From JBDUDR01 sp040002845 (GTDB taxonomy: Bacteria; Actinomycetota; Actinomycetes; Propionibacteriales; Nocardioidaceae): 39,269 nt of DNA. The notes under the pieces were generated by a model that worked only from the letters and a program-made list of their open reading frames with translations, did not search any database and was not told where the DNA came from. The translations under genes and the position numbers were made by a program. Below are positions 16,434-24,598 of the stretch, piece after piece; the stretch's first letter is position 1; every line of letters begins with the position of its first letter. The stretch is taken from contig JBDUDR010000012.1 of NCBI GenBank assembly GCA_040002845.1, positions 1 through 39,269 on the forward strand, read 5' to 3'.

Positions 16434-17398
16434 GACCGATGGTGGTCGCTCCTGTCCTGGCGACCCTGCTCACGCTGCCTGCTGCCTGTGATCTTCCGCA
16501 CCGCAAGGACTTGGACGATCTGAGCAAGGTCGCAGCAGGACGTTCCACGGCAGCGTCCGTGCTCCTCAACTACGACAGCGTGCGGGCCAACGCGGACGCG
16601 CGCTGGAGCGATTCGACACTCGCCACGGTGGAGGGCGGTCCACTGCTGCGCATCGATGCCGGGGCGTACCTGGTCTCCTTCCGGCTGTCCCCCGACCAGC
16701 CGCTCGAGACCACCCCACTAAGCGGCCCCGGCGTCGTCGCCAGTCCGCGTTTTGGCAGTTACCCGCTGTGGTTCGTTGCGGAGCTGCCCGTTCCAGACGC
16801 AGGTGTCAGCAGGATGTCGTTGTTCGCACGGAAGAGCACGACCGACCCGTGGCGGATGATGTACGGACCGGAGATTGCGGTCGACGCAACCTTGCCGGAG
16901 TTCCGCACCGATGACCCGGGGGCAGCAGTCTCGGTGAGTCCCCATGATGCGGATGGCGTTGTCATGAGCCCGGCGCGGGCCTGCCGCGACTACGCGAAGG
17001 TGTTGCAGGCCAGGTCGTCGCCGTTGCGCCGCATGTTCGTCCGCGATGCGTTCCTCCAGCAGATGCGCGAGATCCAGGACGCGCAGGCCAAGCTCGCGTA
17101 CGCAAGCTTCCGTCAGACCTGGTCGATCATGCCGGTGCGGTACGCTCTGCGGCTCGACGACGGCGGCGTGCTGGTCTTCGCGACATTGGTACGCACGGAT
17201 CGCTACCACGTCGACCCAGGCGGCTACCTCCGCTGGAATGGCAATTCGGCCGCCAAGGCGTACCTGCCGCATGGAGTGAGGCACTGGGCTCGCCTGCAGT
17301 ACGACCACCAGATCTTGATGGAGATCCCGCCGGTTGGCGGGGGCAAACCAGCCGTGATCGGGCAGTACGGCGGAGTGGTGTCCGGCGTGGGTTCCTGA
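16430..17398 (+). CDS. Putative lipoprotein, unknown function
   Basis: A 322-residue protein starting at a GTG overlapping the previous stop. The N-terminus (VAPVLATLLTLPAACDLP) is a signal peptide ending in an imperfect lipobox: Pro, Ala, Ala, Cys, with Pro where Leu is usual. The mature part is soluble, with few cysteines (CRDYAK). It contains a block RYALRLDDGGVLVFATLVRTDRY that resembles the DUF8094-type domain of actinobacterial lipoproteins, a weak recollection. Function unknown; it pairs with the membrane protein upstream. Confidence 0.75.
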   Translation: MRPMVVAPVLATLLTLPAACDLPHRKDLDDLSKVAAGRSTAASVLLNYDSVRANADARWSDSTLATVEGGPLLRIDAGAYLVSFRLSPDQPLETTPLSGPGVVASPRFGSYPLWFVAELPVPDAGVSRMSLFARKSTTDPWRMMYGPEIAVDATLPEFRTDDPGAAVSVSPHDADGVVMSPARACRDYAKVLQARSSPLRRMFVRDAFLQQMREIQDAQAKLAYASFRQTWSIMPVRYALRLDDGGVLVFATLVRTDRYHVDPGGYLRWNGNSAAKAYLPHGVRHWARLQYDHQILMEIPPVGGGKPAVIGQYGGVVSGVGS

Positions 17399-17444
17399 CT
17401 GTGGCGCGGTGACGAACGCCTGTCGATGACGAGCGGAGCGCGTC

Positions 17445-18086
17445 CTAGGCCGAGGTCGAGCCGAGGTCCAGCATCGTCGGGAAGAAGTGCATCATCACGA
17501 ACACACCAGTGACCGTCAGCAGCAGGGCGCTGGCGACGAGCGCCCGCCGATAGGGTTCGGGGGAGAACGGGCGGCCGGACGACGAGACGATCCGGGCACA
17601 GATCACCTTCACACCGACCAGCGCGACGTAGAAGCCGGCCAGGAACCAGATGGCCCGCGCCGGGGAGTCGTCGTAGGCGGTGCTGAGCAGCGCCCCGCCC
17701 GCCGTGAGCCAGAACAGCCACGGATGCGGATTGAACAGGTTCGCGAAAGCTGACTCGGAGACCGCCCGCCGCATCGCGGCGGAACGGGGCACCGGATCGC
17801 GGCGACGAGCCACCACCAGGGAATCGATCGCCAGACCGATGATGACCACGCCACCGATGATGCCGAGCGCCGCCACCATGCGAACGGGCATGACCTGCAG
17901 CAATATGAGAGACGTGCCGATGATCAGCAGATCGGTGCAAAGCGGGCTGAAAGACGTGAGCAACCCGGACCCGAAACCCCGGCGGAGCGAGTTCGCGAGC
18001 ACAAGACCGAGCAGCGGGCTGGGCGCGATGCCCGCCCCCAGGCCCAGTGCTATGCCTATGCCCAGCCAACTCACAGGCCGGATCAT
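17445..18086 (-). CDS. LysE/RhtB-type exporter-like membrane protein
   Basis: A 213-residue protein with about six hydrophobic helices. The N-terminus GIGIALGLGAGIAPSPLLGLVLANSLRRGF and the motif NLFNPHPWLFWLTAGG are characteristic of the LysE/RhtB amino-acid and metabolite exporter superfamily. It lies 6 bp after the GNAT-NUDIX gene on the same strand, so the two are likely cotranscribed. The substrate is unknown. Confidence 0.83.
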   Translation of the reverse strand: MIRPVSWLGIGIALGLGAGIAPSPLLGLVLANSLRRGFGSGLLTSFSPLCTDLLIIGTSLILLQVMPVRMVAALGIIGGVVIIGLAIDSLVVARRRDPVPRSAAMRRAVSESAFANLFNPHPWLFWLTAGGALLSTAYDDSPARAIWFLAGFYVALVGVKVICARIVSSSGRPFSPEPYRRALVASALLLTVTGVFVMMHFFPTMLDLGSTSA

Positions 18087-18092
18087 AGATCC

Positions 18093-19121
18093 TCAGCCTG
18101 GTCGTCCGCCTTCGAGATACTGGATCTGGTGCCGACCGTTACCGACTAATGCCGCAATTCGCCGGGCAGTGGCGGGGGTGCAACGCTCGGCGATCTGAGC
18201 CGGATCCAGGAAGTCGACCCGCTTGAGCTCGCGCTGCTCGAGCGCCAGACCCATCAGGAGCTCCGGCGGGTGACATCCCCCGTCGAACACCAAGGTGCAG
18301 GCGTCGTCCCAGCCGCGCCAGGCGGGAAGCCAGTCGACGCCCAGCAGCGGACCCACGGAGATCGGGACCTGCGAGCCGAGCTCCTCGAACAGCTCGCGCC
18401 GAGCGCCGTCCCTGGGGGACTCGCCAACCTCGACGACGCCACCTGGCAGATCCCAGTCGCGCTTGTACGTGAGCTCACAGACCAGCACCCGGTCGGCCGG
18501 ATCCCTTACCAGGATCTGGGCAATGACCCGCTTTCGGGGCAACCAGGAGTTGAGCATCGGGATGAAGCCCTCGCGACTCATCGGTTCCGGGTCGTCACGC
18601 AGTCGGGCCAGCAGCACGTAGTCCCGCCGCTGTGCACCCGTTGTCCGCTGCCGTCGGAGCAGGCCCTCGTGGCGTAGTCCTGCCCGGGATGCGATCCTGA
18701 TCGATCCCAGGTTGTCGGGCTCGACGTACGCCTCCAGCCGCTCCAGGCCGAGTTCGTCGAAGGCGTAGCCGACCAGCATGCGCACCGCATGGGTGGCGAT
18801 TCCGCGTCGGCGGTACGCGGAGAACACAGCCCAGGACAGCTCACCGACCCGGTCGCCACGATCGCGTACCTCGACGATGCCCGCCGCTTGTTCGCCGTAC
18901 TCGATCAAGAAGTTGACCACTCGCCGGTCGTCTGCGTACTGCTCCCGCCAGCGACCGATCGCGGCGGCCTGGGCTGCCCGTGGGGGGATAGCTGCGGGGA
19001 AGCCGAACCGGTGGGCCATCTCTCCGTCGTGAGCCAGCCGGGCTTCATCGATGTCGGAATCTCGCCATGGCCGAAGGGTCACCTGACCGTCTGTCAGGGT
19101 CGGCTGCTCCGGACTCGCCAT
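18093..19121 (-). CDS. GNAT acetyltransferase-NUDIX hydrolase fusion
   Basis: A 342-residue two-domain protein. Residues about 8-175 are a RimJ/RimL-like GNAT acetyltransferase (acetyl-CoA loop RRRGIAT at 104-110; YVEPDNLGSIRIASRAGLRHEG). Residues about 195-325 are a NUDIX hydrolase with a complete box G228 to G249 (GGVVEVGE, RRELFEELG), which would hydrolyse a nucleoside diphosphate derivative. ATG 19121 is chosen because homology begins just after it and a TAGAGT -10-like box lies 7 nt upstream, consistent with a leaderless mRNA. The frame upstream to 19238 has no homology. Substrates of both domains are unknown. It is coupled to the LysE-type gene. Confidence 0.88.
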   Translation of the reverse strand: MASPEQPTLTDGQVTLRPWRDSDIDEARLAHDGEMAHRFGFPAAIPPRAAQAAAIGRWREQYADDRRVVNFLIEYGEQAAGIVEVRDRGDRVGELSWAVFSAYRRRGIATHAVRMLVGYAFDELGLERLEAYVEPDNLGSIRIASRAGLRHEGLLRRQRTTGAQRRDYVLLARLRDDPEPMSREGFIPMLNSWLPRKRVIAQILVRDPADRVLVCELTYKRDWDLPGGVVEVGESPRDGARRELFEELGSQVPISVGPLLGVDWLPAWRGWDDACTLVFDGGCHPPELLMGLALEQRELKRVDFLDPAQIAERCTPATARRIAALVGNGRHQIQYLEGGRPG

Positions 19122-19209
19122 TGCCCCAACTCTACTTTTCGACGCCGGTCGTACCTCGGCTCGGGTGCGGACCACGGGAAACAGAGCCGACGGGGTCGCC
19201 CGCGGCGGC

Positions 19210-19274
19210 CAGCCGAGAAGCCATCTCTGCCGCGACACGCCGACAAAAGTGCCGAAAAGTTGGCGTCTCGGCGG
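19210..19274 (-). terminator. 65-nt structured 3' element after glgB (copy 1)
   Basis: Reading with glgB, the stop TGA is followed by one T and then the arm CCGCCGAGACGCCA. A conserved centre CGGCGTGTCGCGGC follows, then a closing arm, giving a long hairpin (11 of 13 outer pairs). The same 65-nt length, first arm and centre occur right after etfA at 38934-38998, about 46 of 65 identical without gaps. A terminator or mRNA 3' stabiliser is likely; there is no U-tract. Confidence 0.6.
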
Positions 19275-19275
19275 A

Positions 19276-21468
19276 TCAGGTGGGGCGCAACCACAGGGTG
19301 CCGAGCGGAGGCAGGGTCAATGCCGCGCTGGCAGGGAGCCCGTGCCACGTCTCACGAACCGCCTCGACCTGTCCGAGGTTGCCCACTCCCGAGCCCAGGT
19401 ACGTCTCCGCGTCGGTGTTGAGGACCTCCTGCCAGGGGCCCGCTGCCGGCAGGCCGAGGCGGTAGTCGTAATGGGGGAGCGCGGCGAAGTTGGACACGCA
19501 CACGAGCGGCGCCGAGCCTGGATCCGTGCGCACGAAGCTGAGCACGTTGTTGGTGGCGTCGTTGGCGTCGATCCAGGCGAAGCCCTTGGGATCTTGGTCG
19601 TGAGCCCACAGCGCGGAAGTCTCGCGGTAGATCCGGTTCAGGTCGCGCACCAGGTCGTGGACTCCCCGGTGGTCCGGATGCTGCAGCAGCCACCAGTCAA
19701 GCTCACGAGCCTCGGACCACTCGGCCTCCTGGGCCAGCTCCGAGCCCATGAAGATCAGCTGCTTGCCGGGGTGCGCCCACATGAACGCGAGGTATGCCCG
19801 CAGGTTCGCGAGCTGCTGCCAGCGGTCGCCCGGCATCTTGCGAAGCAGCGACCCCTTGCCGTGCACGACCTCGTCGTGCGAGATCGGGAGCACGTAGTTC
19901 TCGGAGTACGCGTACATCATCGCGAACGTCATCTGATGGTGATGGAACTGCCGGTGGATCGGGTCGTGCGCGATGTAGTCCAGCGAATCGTGCATCCAGC
20001 CCATGTTCCACTTGAACCCGAAGCCCAAGCCGCCCAGATGCGTTGCCCGCGTGACCCCTGGCCAGTCGGTGGACTCCTCCGCGATCGTGATCGATCCGGG
20101 CACTCGCCCATAGCAGGTGGCATTCATCTCCTGGAGGAACTGTGCGGCCTCCAGGTTCTCCCGGCCCCCGTAGATGTTCGGGGTCCACCGGCCCTCCTCG
20201 CGCGAGTAGTCCAGGTAGAGCATCGATGCGACGGCGTCGACCCGCAGCCCGTCGATGTGAAACTCCTCCAGCCAGTACAAGGCGTTGGAGACCAAGAAGT
20301 TGCGTACCTCCGGACGACCGAAGTTGAACACGTAGGTGCCCCAGTCCGGATGTTCGCCCAGCAGCGGGTCAGGATGCTCGTACAGCGCGGTGCCGTCGAA
20401 CCGAGCCAGCGCCCACTCGTCCTTGGGGAAGTGCGCCGGAACCCAGTCGACGATCACGCCGATGCCGGCGTCGTGCAGCCGGTCGACCAGGAATCGGAAG
20501 TCGTCAGGGTTGCCGTGCCGGGAGGTGGGCGCGAAGTAGGACGAGACCTGGTAGCCCCATGAGCCGCCGTACGGGTGCTCCATCACCGGCAGCAACTCGA
20601 CGTGGGTGAACCCGAGCTCGGCGACGTAAGGCACCAGCTGATCGGCGAGCTCACGGTACGACAGCCCCCGCCGCCACGAGCCGAGGTGCACCTCGTAGAC
20701 GCTCATCGGATGTCTTTGCGGCGAGTGCTGAGGACGCTGGTCGAGCCAGCTCTGGTCCGACCACTCGAACGACGAGCGGAAGACCACCGACGCCGTGGCG
20801 GGTGGGTGCTCTGTGTGGGTGGCCATGGGGTCGGCCTTCTGCCGCCACACCCCGTCGGCGCCGCAGACGTCGTACTTGTAGTAGGTGCCGGACCCGATGC
20901 CGGGGACGAACAGCTCCCAGACACCGCTGCTGCCCAGCGACCGCATGGGAAACGCCCGCGAGTCCCAGCCGTTGAAGTCACCGGCGATGCGAACGCCTCG
21001 AGCGTTGGGCGCCCAGATCGCGAACGACGTGCCCGTCACCTGCCCGTTGGGCGTGTCGTAGATGTGGACGTGCGAACCCAGCACCTGCCACAGGTGCTCG
21101 TGACGCCCCTCGCCGATCAGATGCAGGTCGATCTCCCCCAGGGTGGGGAGAAATCGGTACGGATCGTCGCCGTCGTGGGTGACCTGATCGTCGTAGGTGA
21201 TCTCGAGCCGGTAGTCGGGCGTCTTGCTGACCGGCAGCACGCCCACCCAGATGCCGGCGTACTCGTGCCGCAGCTCGATCCGGTCGTCGCCGATGCGCGC
21301 CACCACCGAGTCGGCCCAGGGGCGAAGCACTCGCAGGGTGACAGCGTCCTTGCCCTCGTGCGGTCCGAGCACCGAGTGCGGGCTGGCGTGCAGGCCCTCG
21401 ACCAACGCCTGCAGCTCCGTCGCGCTCACCGGCAGCGGCTTCTTCGGTACGGCTCGCTGAGCACTCAT
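19276..21468 (-). CDS. glgB: 1,4-alpha-glucan branching enzyme GlgB
   Basis: A GH13 branching enzyme that cuts alpha-1,4 chains and reattaches them by alpha-1,6 links. The 730 residues include an N-terminal CBM48-like domain (SFAIWAPNARGVRIAGDFNGWD) and a GH13 barrel with nucleophile Asp in IDGLRVDAVASMLY, acid Glu in ITIAEESTDWPGV and the third Asp in PISHDEVVHGKGS. A C-terminal beta domain ends in GTLWLRPT. The true start is ATG 21468 (MSAQRAVPKK), which overlaps the mak stop in ATGA. The longer frame to 21681 runs into mak. It is the last gene of the GlgE pathway cluster and branches the linear glucan made by GlgE. Confidence 0.96.
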   Translation of the reverse strand: MSAQRAVPKKPLPVSATELQALVEGLHASPHSVLGPHEGKDAVTLRVLRPWADSVVARIGDDRIELRHEYAGIWVGVLPVSKTPDYRLEITYDDQVTHDGDDPYRFLPTLGEIDLHLIGEGRHEHLWQVLGSHVHIYDTPNGQVTGTSFAIWAPNARGVRIAGDFNGWDSRAFPMRSLGSSGVWELFVPGIGSGTYYKYDVCGADGVWRQKADPMATHTEHPPATASVVFRSSFEWSDQSWLDQRPQHSPQRHPMSVYEVHLGSWRRGLSYRELADQLVPYVAELGFTHVELLPVMEHPYGGSWGYQVSSYFAPTSRHGNPDDFRFLVDRLHDAGIGVIVDWVPAHFPKDEWALARFDGTALYEHPDPLLGEHPDWGTYVFNFGRPEVRNFLVSNALYWLEEFHIDGLRVDAVASMLYLDYSREEGRWTPNIYGGRENLEAAQFLQEMNATCYGRVPGSITIAEESTDWPGVTRATHLGGLGFGFKWNMGWMHDSLDYIAHDPIHRQFHHHQMTFAMMYAYSENYVLPISHDEVVHGKGSLLRKMPGDRWQQLANLRAYLAFMWAHPGKQLIFMGSELAQEAEWSEARELDWWLLQHPDHRGVHDLVRDLNRIYRETSALWAHDQDPKGFAWIDANDATNNVLSFVRTDPGSAPLVCVSNFAALPHYDYRLGLPAAGPWQEVLNTDAETYLGSGVGNLGQVEAVRETWHGLPASAALTLPPLGTLWLRPT

Positions 21469-22904
21469 GCGTCCACCTCTGCTACTGGATTCGCCAGTTG
21501 TCGCTCGATCGACCCCAGCGGGATGGGCAGCCAGGACGGCCGGTTCCGAGACTCGTACATCGACTCGTACACCGCCTTGTCCATCTCGTACGCCAGCAGC
21601 AGGGACCGCTGGTCGCGTGGGTCGGTCCCGGTCAGTGCCGCGTACCCGTCCAGGAAGGCGCTCCTGTTGCGCCCCGTCCACTCAACGGCGCGAAAGCCGG
21701 CCTGGTCATGGGCGTTCGGGCTGGTGGTCATCGACTGGGCCGCGTAGTCGAACGATCTCAGCATCGCCGCGATGTCGCGCAGCGGCGAGTCCAGCGCGAC
21801 CCGTCCGGCCAGCGGTTTGGCGGGCTCGCCCTCGAAGTCGATCAGCTTCCAGCCGCGCACCGTCCGCATGGTCTGTCCGAGGTGCAGGTCTCCATGCACG
21901 CGTTGCACGGGCACAGGCCCGGCCAGACCGCGCACGTCGTCGAAGATGCCGCGCAGGGCGGGAGCGTACGGCTTCAGCTGCGGGACGGCCGCGACCGTGT
22001 CCACGAGCCTCGCCGTCATCTGGTCGGCCAGCTCGGACAGCTGCGGGGCCGACCATCTCGCTGTCGCGAACAGCTTCGCGAGCTCGGCGTGGACCTCGCC
22101 GGTGGTCGCACCCAGCCGCTCGGACTCCCCGGCGAAGTCTCCACCTACCTCGTCCGCGTGCAGGTCGCCCTCGGCCATCAGGTCACGGACGCTGGTGAGT
22201 GCGAGCTCCCAGCCGTTGCTCGCCGTACGCAGGAACCGCTGCAGCATCGCCAGGTCCGCCGTCACCGTCTTGCCTGACGCATTGGTCCAACGGCCCGACA
22301 TCCACCCCAGCAGGGCGGCCACCTTGTCGCAGCCGTCGAGGGTGAGCGCCTGGTGGATCTCGATGTCCGGGTTGCGCCCGTCGGCGACCTTGCGGAACAC
22401 CTTCAGCAGTGACTGCTCGCCGTAGACCAGCGAGGTGTTCGACTGTTCCGCCGTCAAGGCCAGCGAAGGCTCCTCCGTGAGCTCGTCCCCGGTCTCCAGC
22501 CGGCTGAAGCGGGCGTCGGGGGTGACCCGCTCGTCGATGATTCCGCGCAACCAGTACACGGTGGCACTCCGGTCGTGCAACGCGTCGTACGCGAAGGCGC
22601 GGCCCAGCTGTTGGTTCTCGACCTCGCCGATGTACGCGTGCTCGAGCCGGTCCTGCTTCTCCGGATAGTAGGCAACCGGCACCTGGTAGGTCTCGAGATC
22701 GCCGTCCTCGTAACCGATCTCGACCAGCTCGACGCGCGTCACCGGCCACTCGCCGGCGCCTGGAGGTTCGGAGAGCCAGGACAGCTCGTGCACCGCGCGC
22801 ACGTCGAAATCACGGCCCTTGCCGCCGAACCAGCGCTGGTTGGTCAGGTAGGCCCGATGCATCGGGGAAATAGTGAGAGCGGCATGGTCGTCTGCCGACT
22901 TCAT
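21465..22904 (-). CDS. mak: Maltokinase
   Basis: ATP-dependent phosphorylation of maltose to alpha-maltose-1-phosphate, the donor for GlgE. The 479-residue protein has the N-terminal cap seen in Mak/Pep2 (RWFGGKGRDF) and the kinase motifs QRVHGDLHLGQT (catalytic Asp) and KLIDFEGEP (metal-binding Asp). It is a free-standing kinase, not fused to TreS. Its ATG lies 5 bp after the treS stop, and its stop overlaps the glgB start, so the cluster is translationally coupled. Confidence 0.95.
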   Translation of the reverse strand: MKSADDHAALTISPMHRAYLTNQRWFGGKGRDFDVRAVHELSWLSEPPGAGEWPVTRVELVEIGYEDGDLETYQVPVAYYPEKQDRLEHAYIGEVENQQLGRAFAYDALHDRSATVYWLRGIIDERVTPDARFSRLETGDELTEEPSLALTAEQSNTSLVYGEQSLLKVFRKVADGRNPDIEIHQALTLDGCDKVAALLGWMSGRWTNASGKTVTADLAMLQRFLRTASNGWELALTSVRDLMAEGDLHADEVGGDFAGESERLGATTGEVHAELAKLFATARWSAPQLSELADQMTARLVDTVAAVPQLKPYAPALRGIFDDVRGLAGPVPVQRVHGDLHLGQTMRTVRGWKLIDFEGEPAKPLAGRVALDSPLRDIAAMLRSFDYAAQSMTTSPNAHDQAGFRAVEWTGRNRSAFLDGYAALTGTDPRDQRSLLLAYEMDKAVYESMYESRNRPSWLPIPLGSIERQLANPVAEVDA

Positions 22905-22909
22905 AAGGG

Positions 22910-24598
22910 TCAGTCCTCAGTTGTCCGGGGGATCCGGAACCAATAGAAACCGTGGGAACCCAGGGTAAGCAGGTACGGCAGCTCACCGATCCGCGGGAAG
23001 CGCACGCCGCCGAGCATCTCGATCGGCTCGGCGCCCTCCCACTTGCGGAGGTCGAGCTCCACCGGTTGCGGGAATCGCGAGAGGTTGTTCACACACAGGA
23101 CCGTGTCGTCGCCGAACTCTCGCGCGTAGCTCAAGATGCTCGGGTTGCTCCCACCGAGGTCGCTGAAGGTGCCGAGCCCGAACGCCGGGTGATCCTTGCG
23201 CACGTGCACCATCCGGCGGGTCCACTGGAGCAACGACGAGGTGTTCTCGAGTTCTGCCTCGACGTTGACGGCCTGATATCCGAAAACCGGGTCCATGGTG
23301 GCGGGCAGGTGCAGCCGGCCAGGGTTGGCGGTGGAGAAACCGGCATTCCGGTCAGGCGTCCACTGCATCGGGGTCCGTACGCCGTCGCGGTCGCCCAGCC
23401 AGATGTTGTCCCCCATGCCGATCTCGTCGCCGTAGTACAGAACGGGTGATCCCGGGAGGCTGAGCAGCAACGCGGTGAACAGCTCCATCTGGTTGAGGTC
23501 GTTGTCCAGGAGCGGTGCGAGCCGCCGCCGGATGCCGATGTTCGCCTTCATGCGGGGGTCCTTGGCGTACTCGCCCCACATGTAGTCGCGATCCTCGTCG
23601 GTCACCATCTCCAAGGTGAGCTCGTCATGGTTGCGCAGAAAGATCCCCCACTGGCACTTGGACGGAATGGGGGGCGTCTCGTCCAAGATCTCCGAGACCG
23701 GGTATCGGGACTCGCGACGCACGGCCATGAAGATGCGGGGCATGACGGGAAAGTGGAAACACATGTGGCACTCGTCGCCGCCCGACTCGAAGTCACCGAA
23801 GTAGTCGACCACGTCGGAGGGCCACTGGTTGGCCTCCGCGAGCAGGATCCGGTCGGGGTAGTTGTCGTCGACGTACCGCCGCAGCTTGCGCAGGAACTCG
23901 TGGGTCTCGGGAAGGTTCTCGCCGTCGGTCCCGTCCCGCTCGTACAGGTAGGGCACAGCATCGAGTCGGAACCCGTCGATCCCGAGGTCGAGCCAGAACG
24001 CCAGCGCGTCGAACATCGCCTGATGCACCGCCGGGTTGTCGAAGTTGAGATCCGGCTGATGACTGTAGAAGCGGTGCCAGAAGTACTGGCCGCGCACCGG
24101 GTCCCACGTCCAGTTCGACGACTCGGTGTCCACGAAGATGATGCGTGCCTTCGACCAGCGGTCGTCGGTGTCCGACCAGACGTAGAAGTCGCCGTACGGC
24201 CCGTCCGGATCAGATCGCGACGCCTGGAACCACGGATGCTGGTCGGAGGTGTGGTTGAGGACGAAGTCGACGATCACGCGCAGGCCGCGGTGATGCGCCC
24301 CGTCGAGAAACGCCTTGAAGTCCTCGACCGACCCCACGTCGGACGGGATGTCTGTGTAGTCGGAGATGTCGTAGCCACCGTCGCGCAGGGGAGACGTGTA
24401 GAACGGCGGCAGCCACACGCAGTCCACCCCCAGCCAGGCGATGTAGTCCAGCTTCTCGGTCAGCCCGGCCAGATCGCCGACGCCATCGCCGTTCGAGTCC
24501 TTGAACGACCGGACCAGCACCTCGTAGAACACCGCGCGCTTGAACCATTCCGGGTCATGTTCGGTAAGCCCGGGCTCGGTGGGATGCATGGGGGTCAA
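22910..24598 (-). CDS. treS: Trehalose synthase (maltose glucosylmutase) TreS
   Basis: GH13 enzyme interconverting trehalose and maltose. The 562 residues contain the catalytic motifs DGFRLDAVPYLYE (nucleophile), LLAEANQWP (acid/base) and FLRNHDELTLEMV (third Asp), and the N-terminus DPEWFKRAVFYEVLVRSF typical of TreS. The likely start is TTG 24598, overlapping the glgE stop as TTGA with GGGAG 6 nt upstream. ATG 24589 is an alternative with poorer spacing. In the cluster it feeds maltose to Mak. No maltokinase domain is fused to it. Confidence 0.95.
   Translation of the reverse strand: MTPMHPTEPGLTEHDPEWFKRAVFYEVLVRSFKDSNGDGVGDLAGLTEKLDYIAWLGVDCVWLPPFYTSPLRDGGYDISDYTDIPSDVGSVEDFKAFLDGAHHRGLRVIVDFVLNHTSDQHPWFQASRSDPDGPYGDFYVWSDTDDRWSKARIIFVDTESSNWTWDPVRGQYFWHRFYSHQPDLNFDNPAVHQAMFDALAFWLDLGIDGFRLDAVPYLYERDGTDGENLPETHEFLRKLRRYVDDNYPDRILLAEANQWPSDVVDYFGDFESGGDECHMCFHFPVMPRIFMAVRRESRYPVSEILDETPPIPSKCQWGIFLRNHDELTLEMVTDEDRDYMWGEYAKDPRMKANIGIRRRLAPLLDNDLNQMELFTALLLSLPGSPVLYYGDEIGMGDNIWLGDRDGVRTPMQWTPDRNAGFSTANPGRLHLPATMDPVFGYQAVNVEAELENTSSLLQWTRRMVHVRKDHPAFGLGTFSDLGGSNPSILSYAREFGDDTVLCVNNLSRFPQPVELDLRKWEGAEPIEMLGGVRFPRIGELPYLLTLGSHGFYWFRIPRTTED

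Noticed and set aside
19165..20562. 465-residue plus-strand frame opposite glgB
   Set aside because: Shadow of glgB, with no start context and no recognisable domain.
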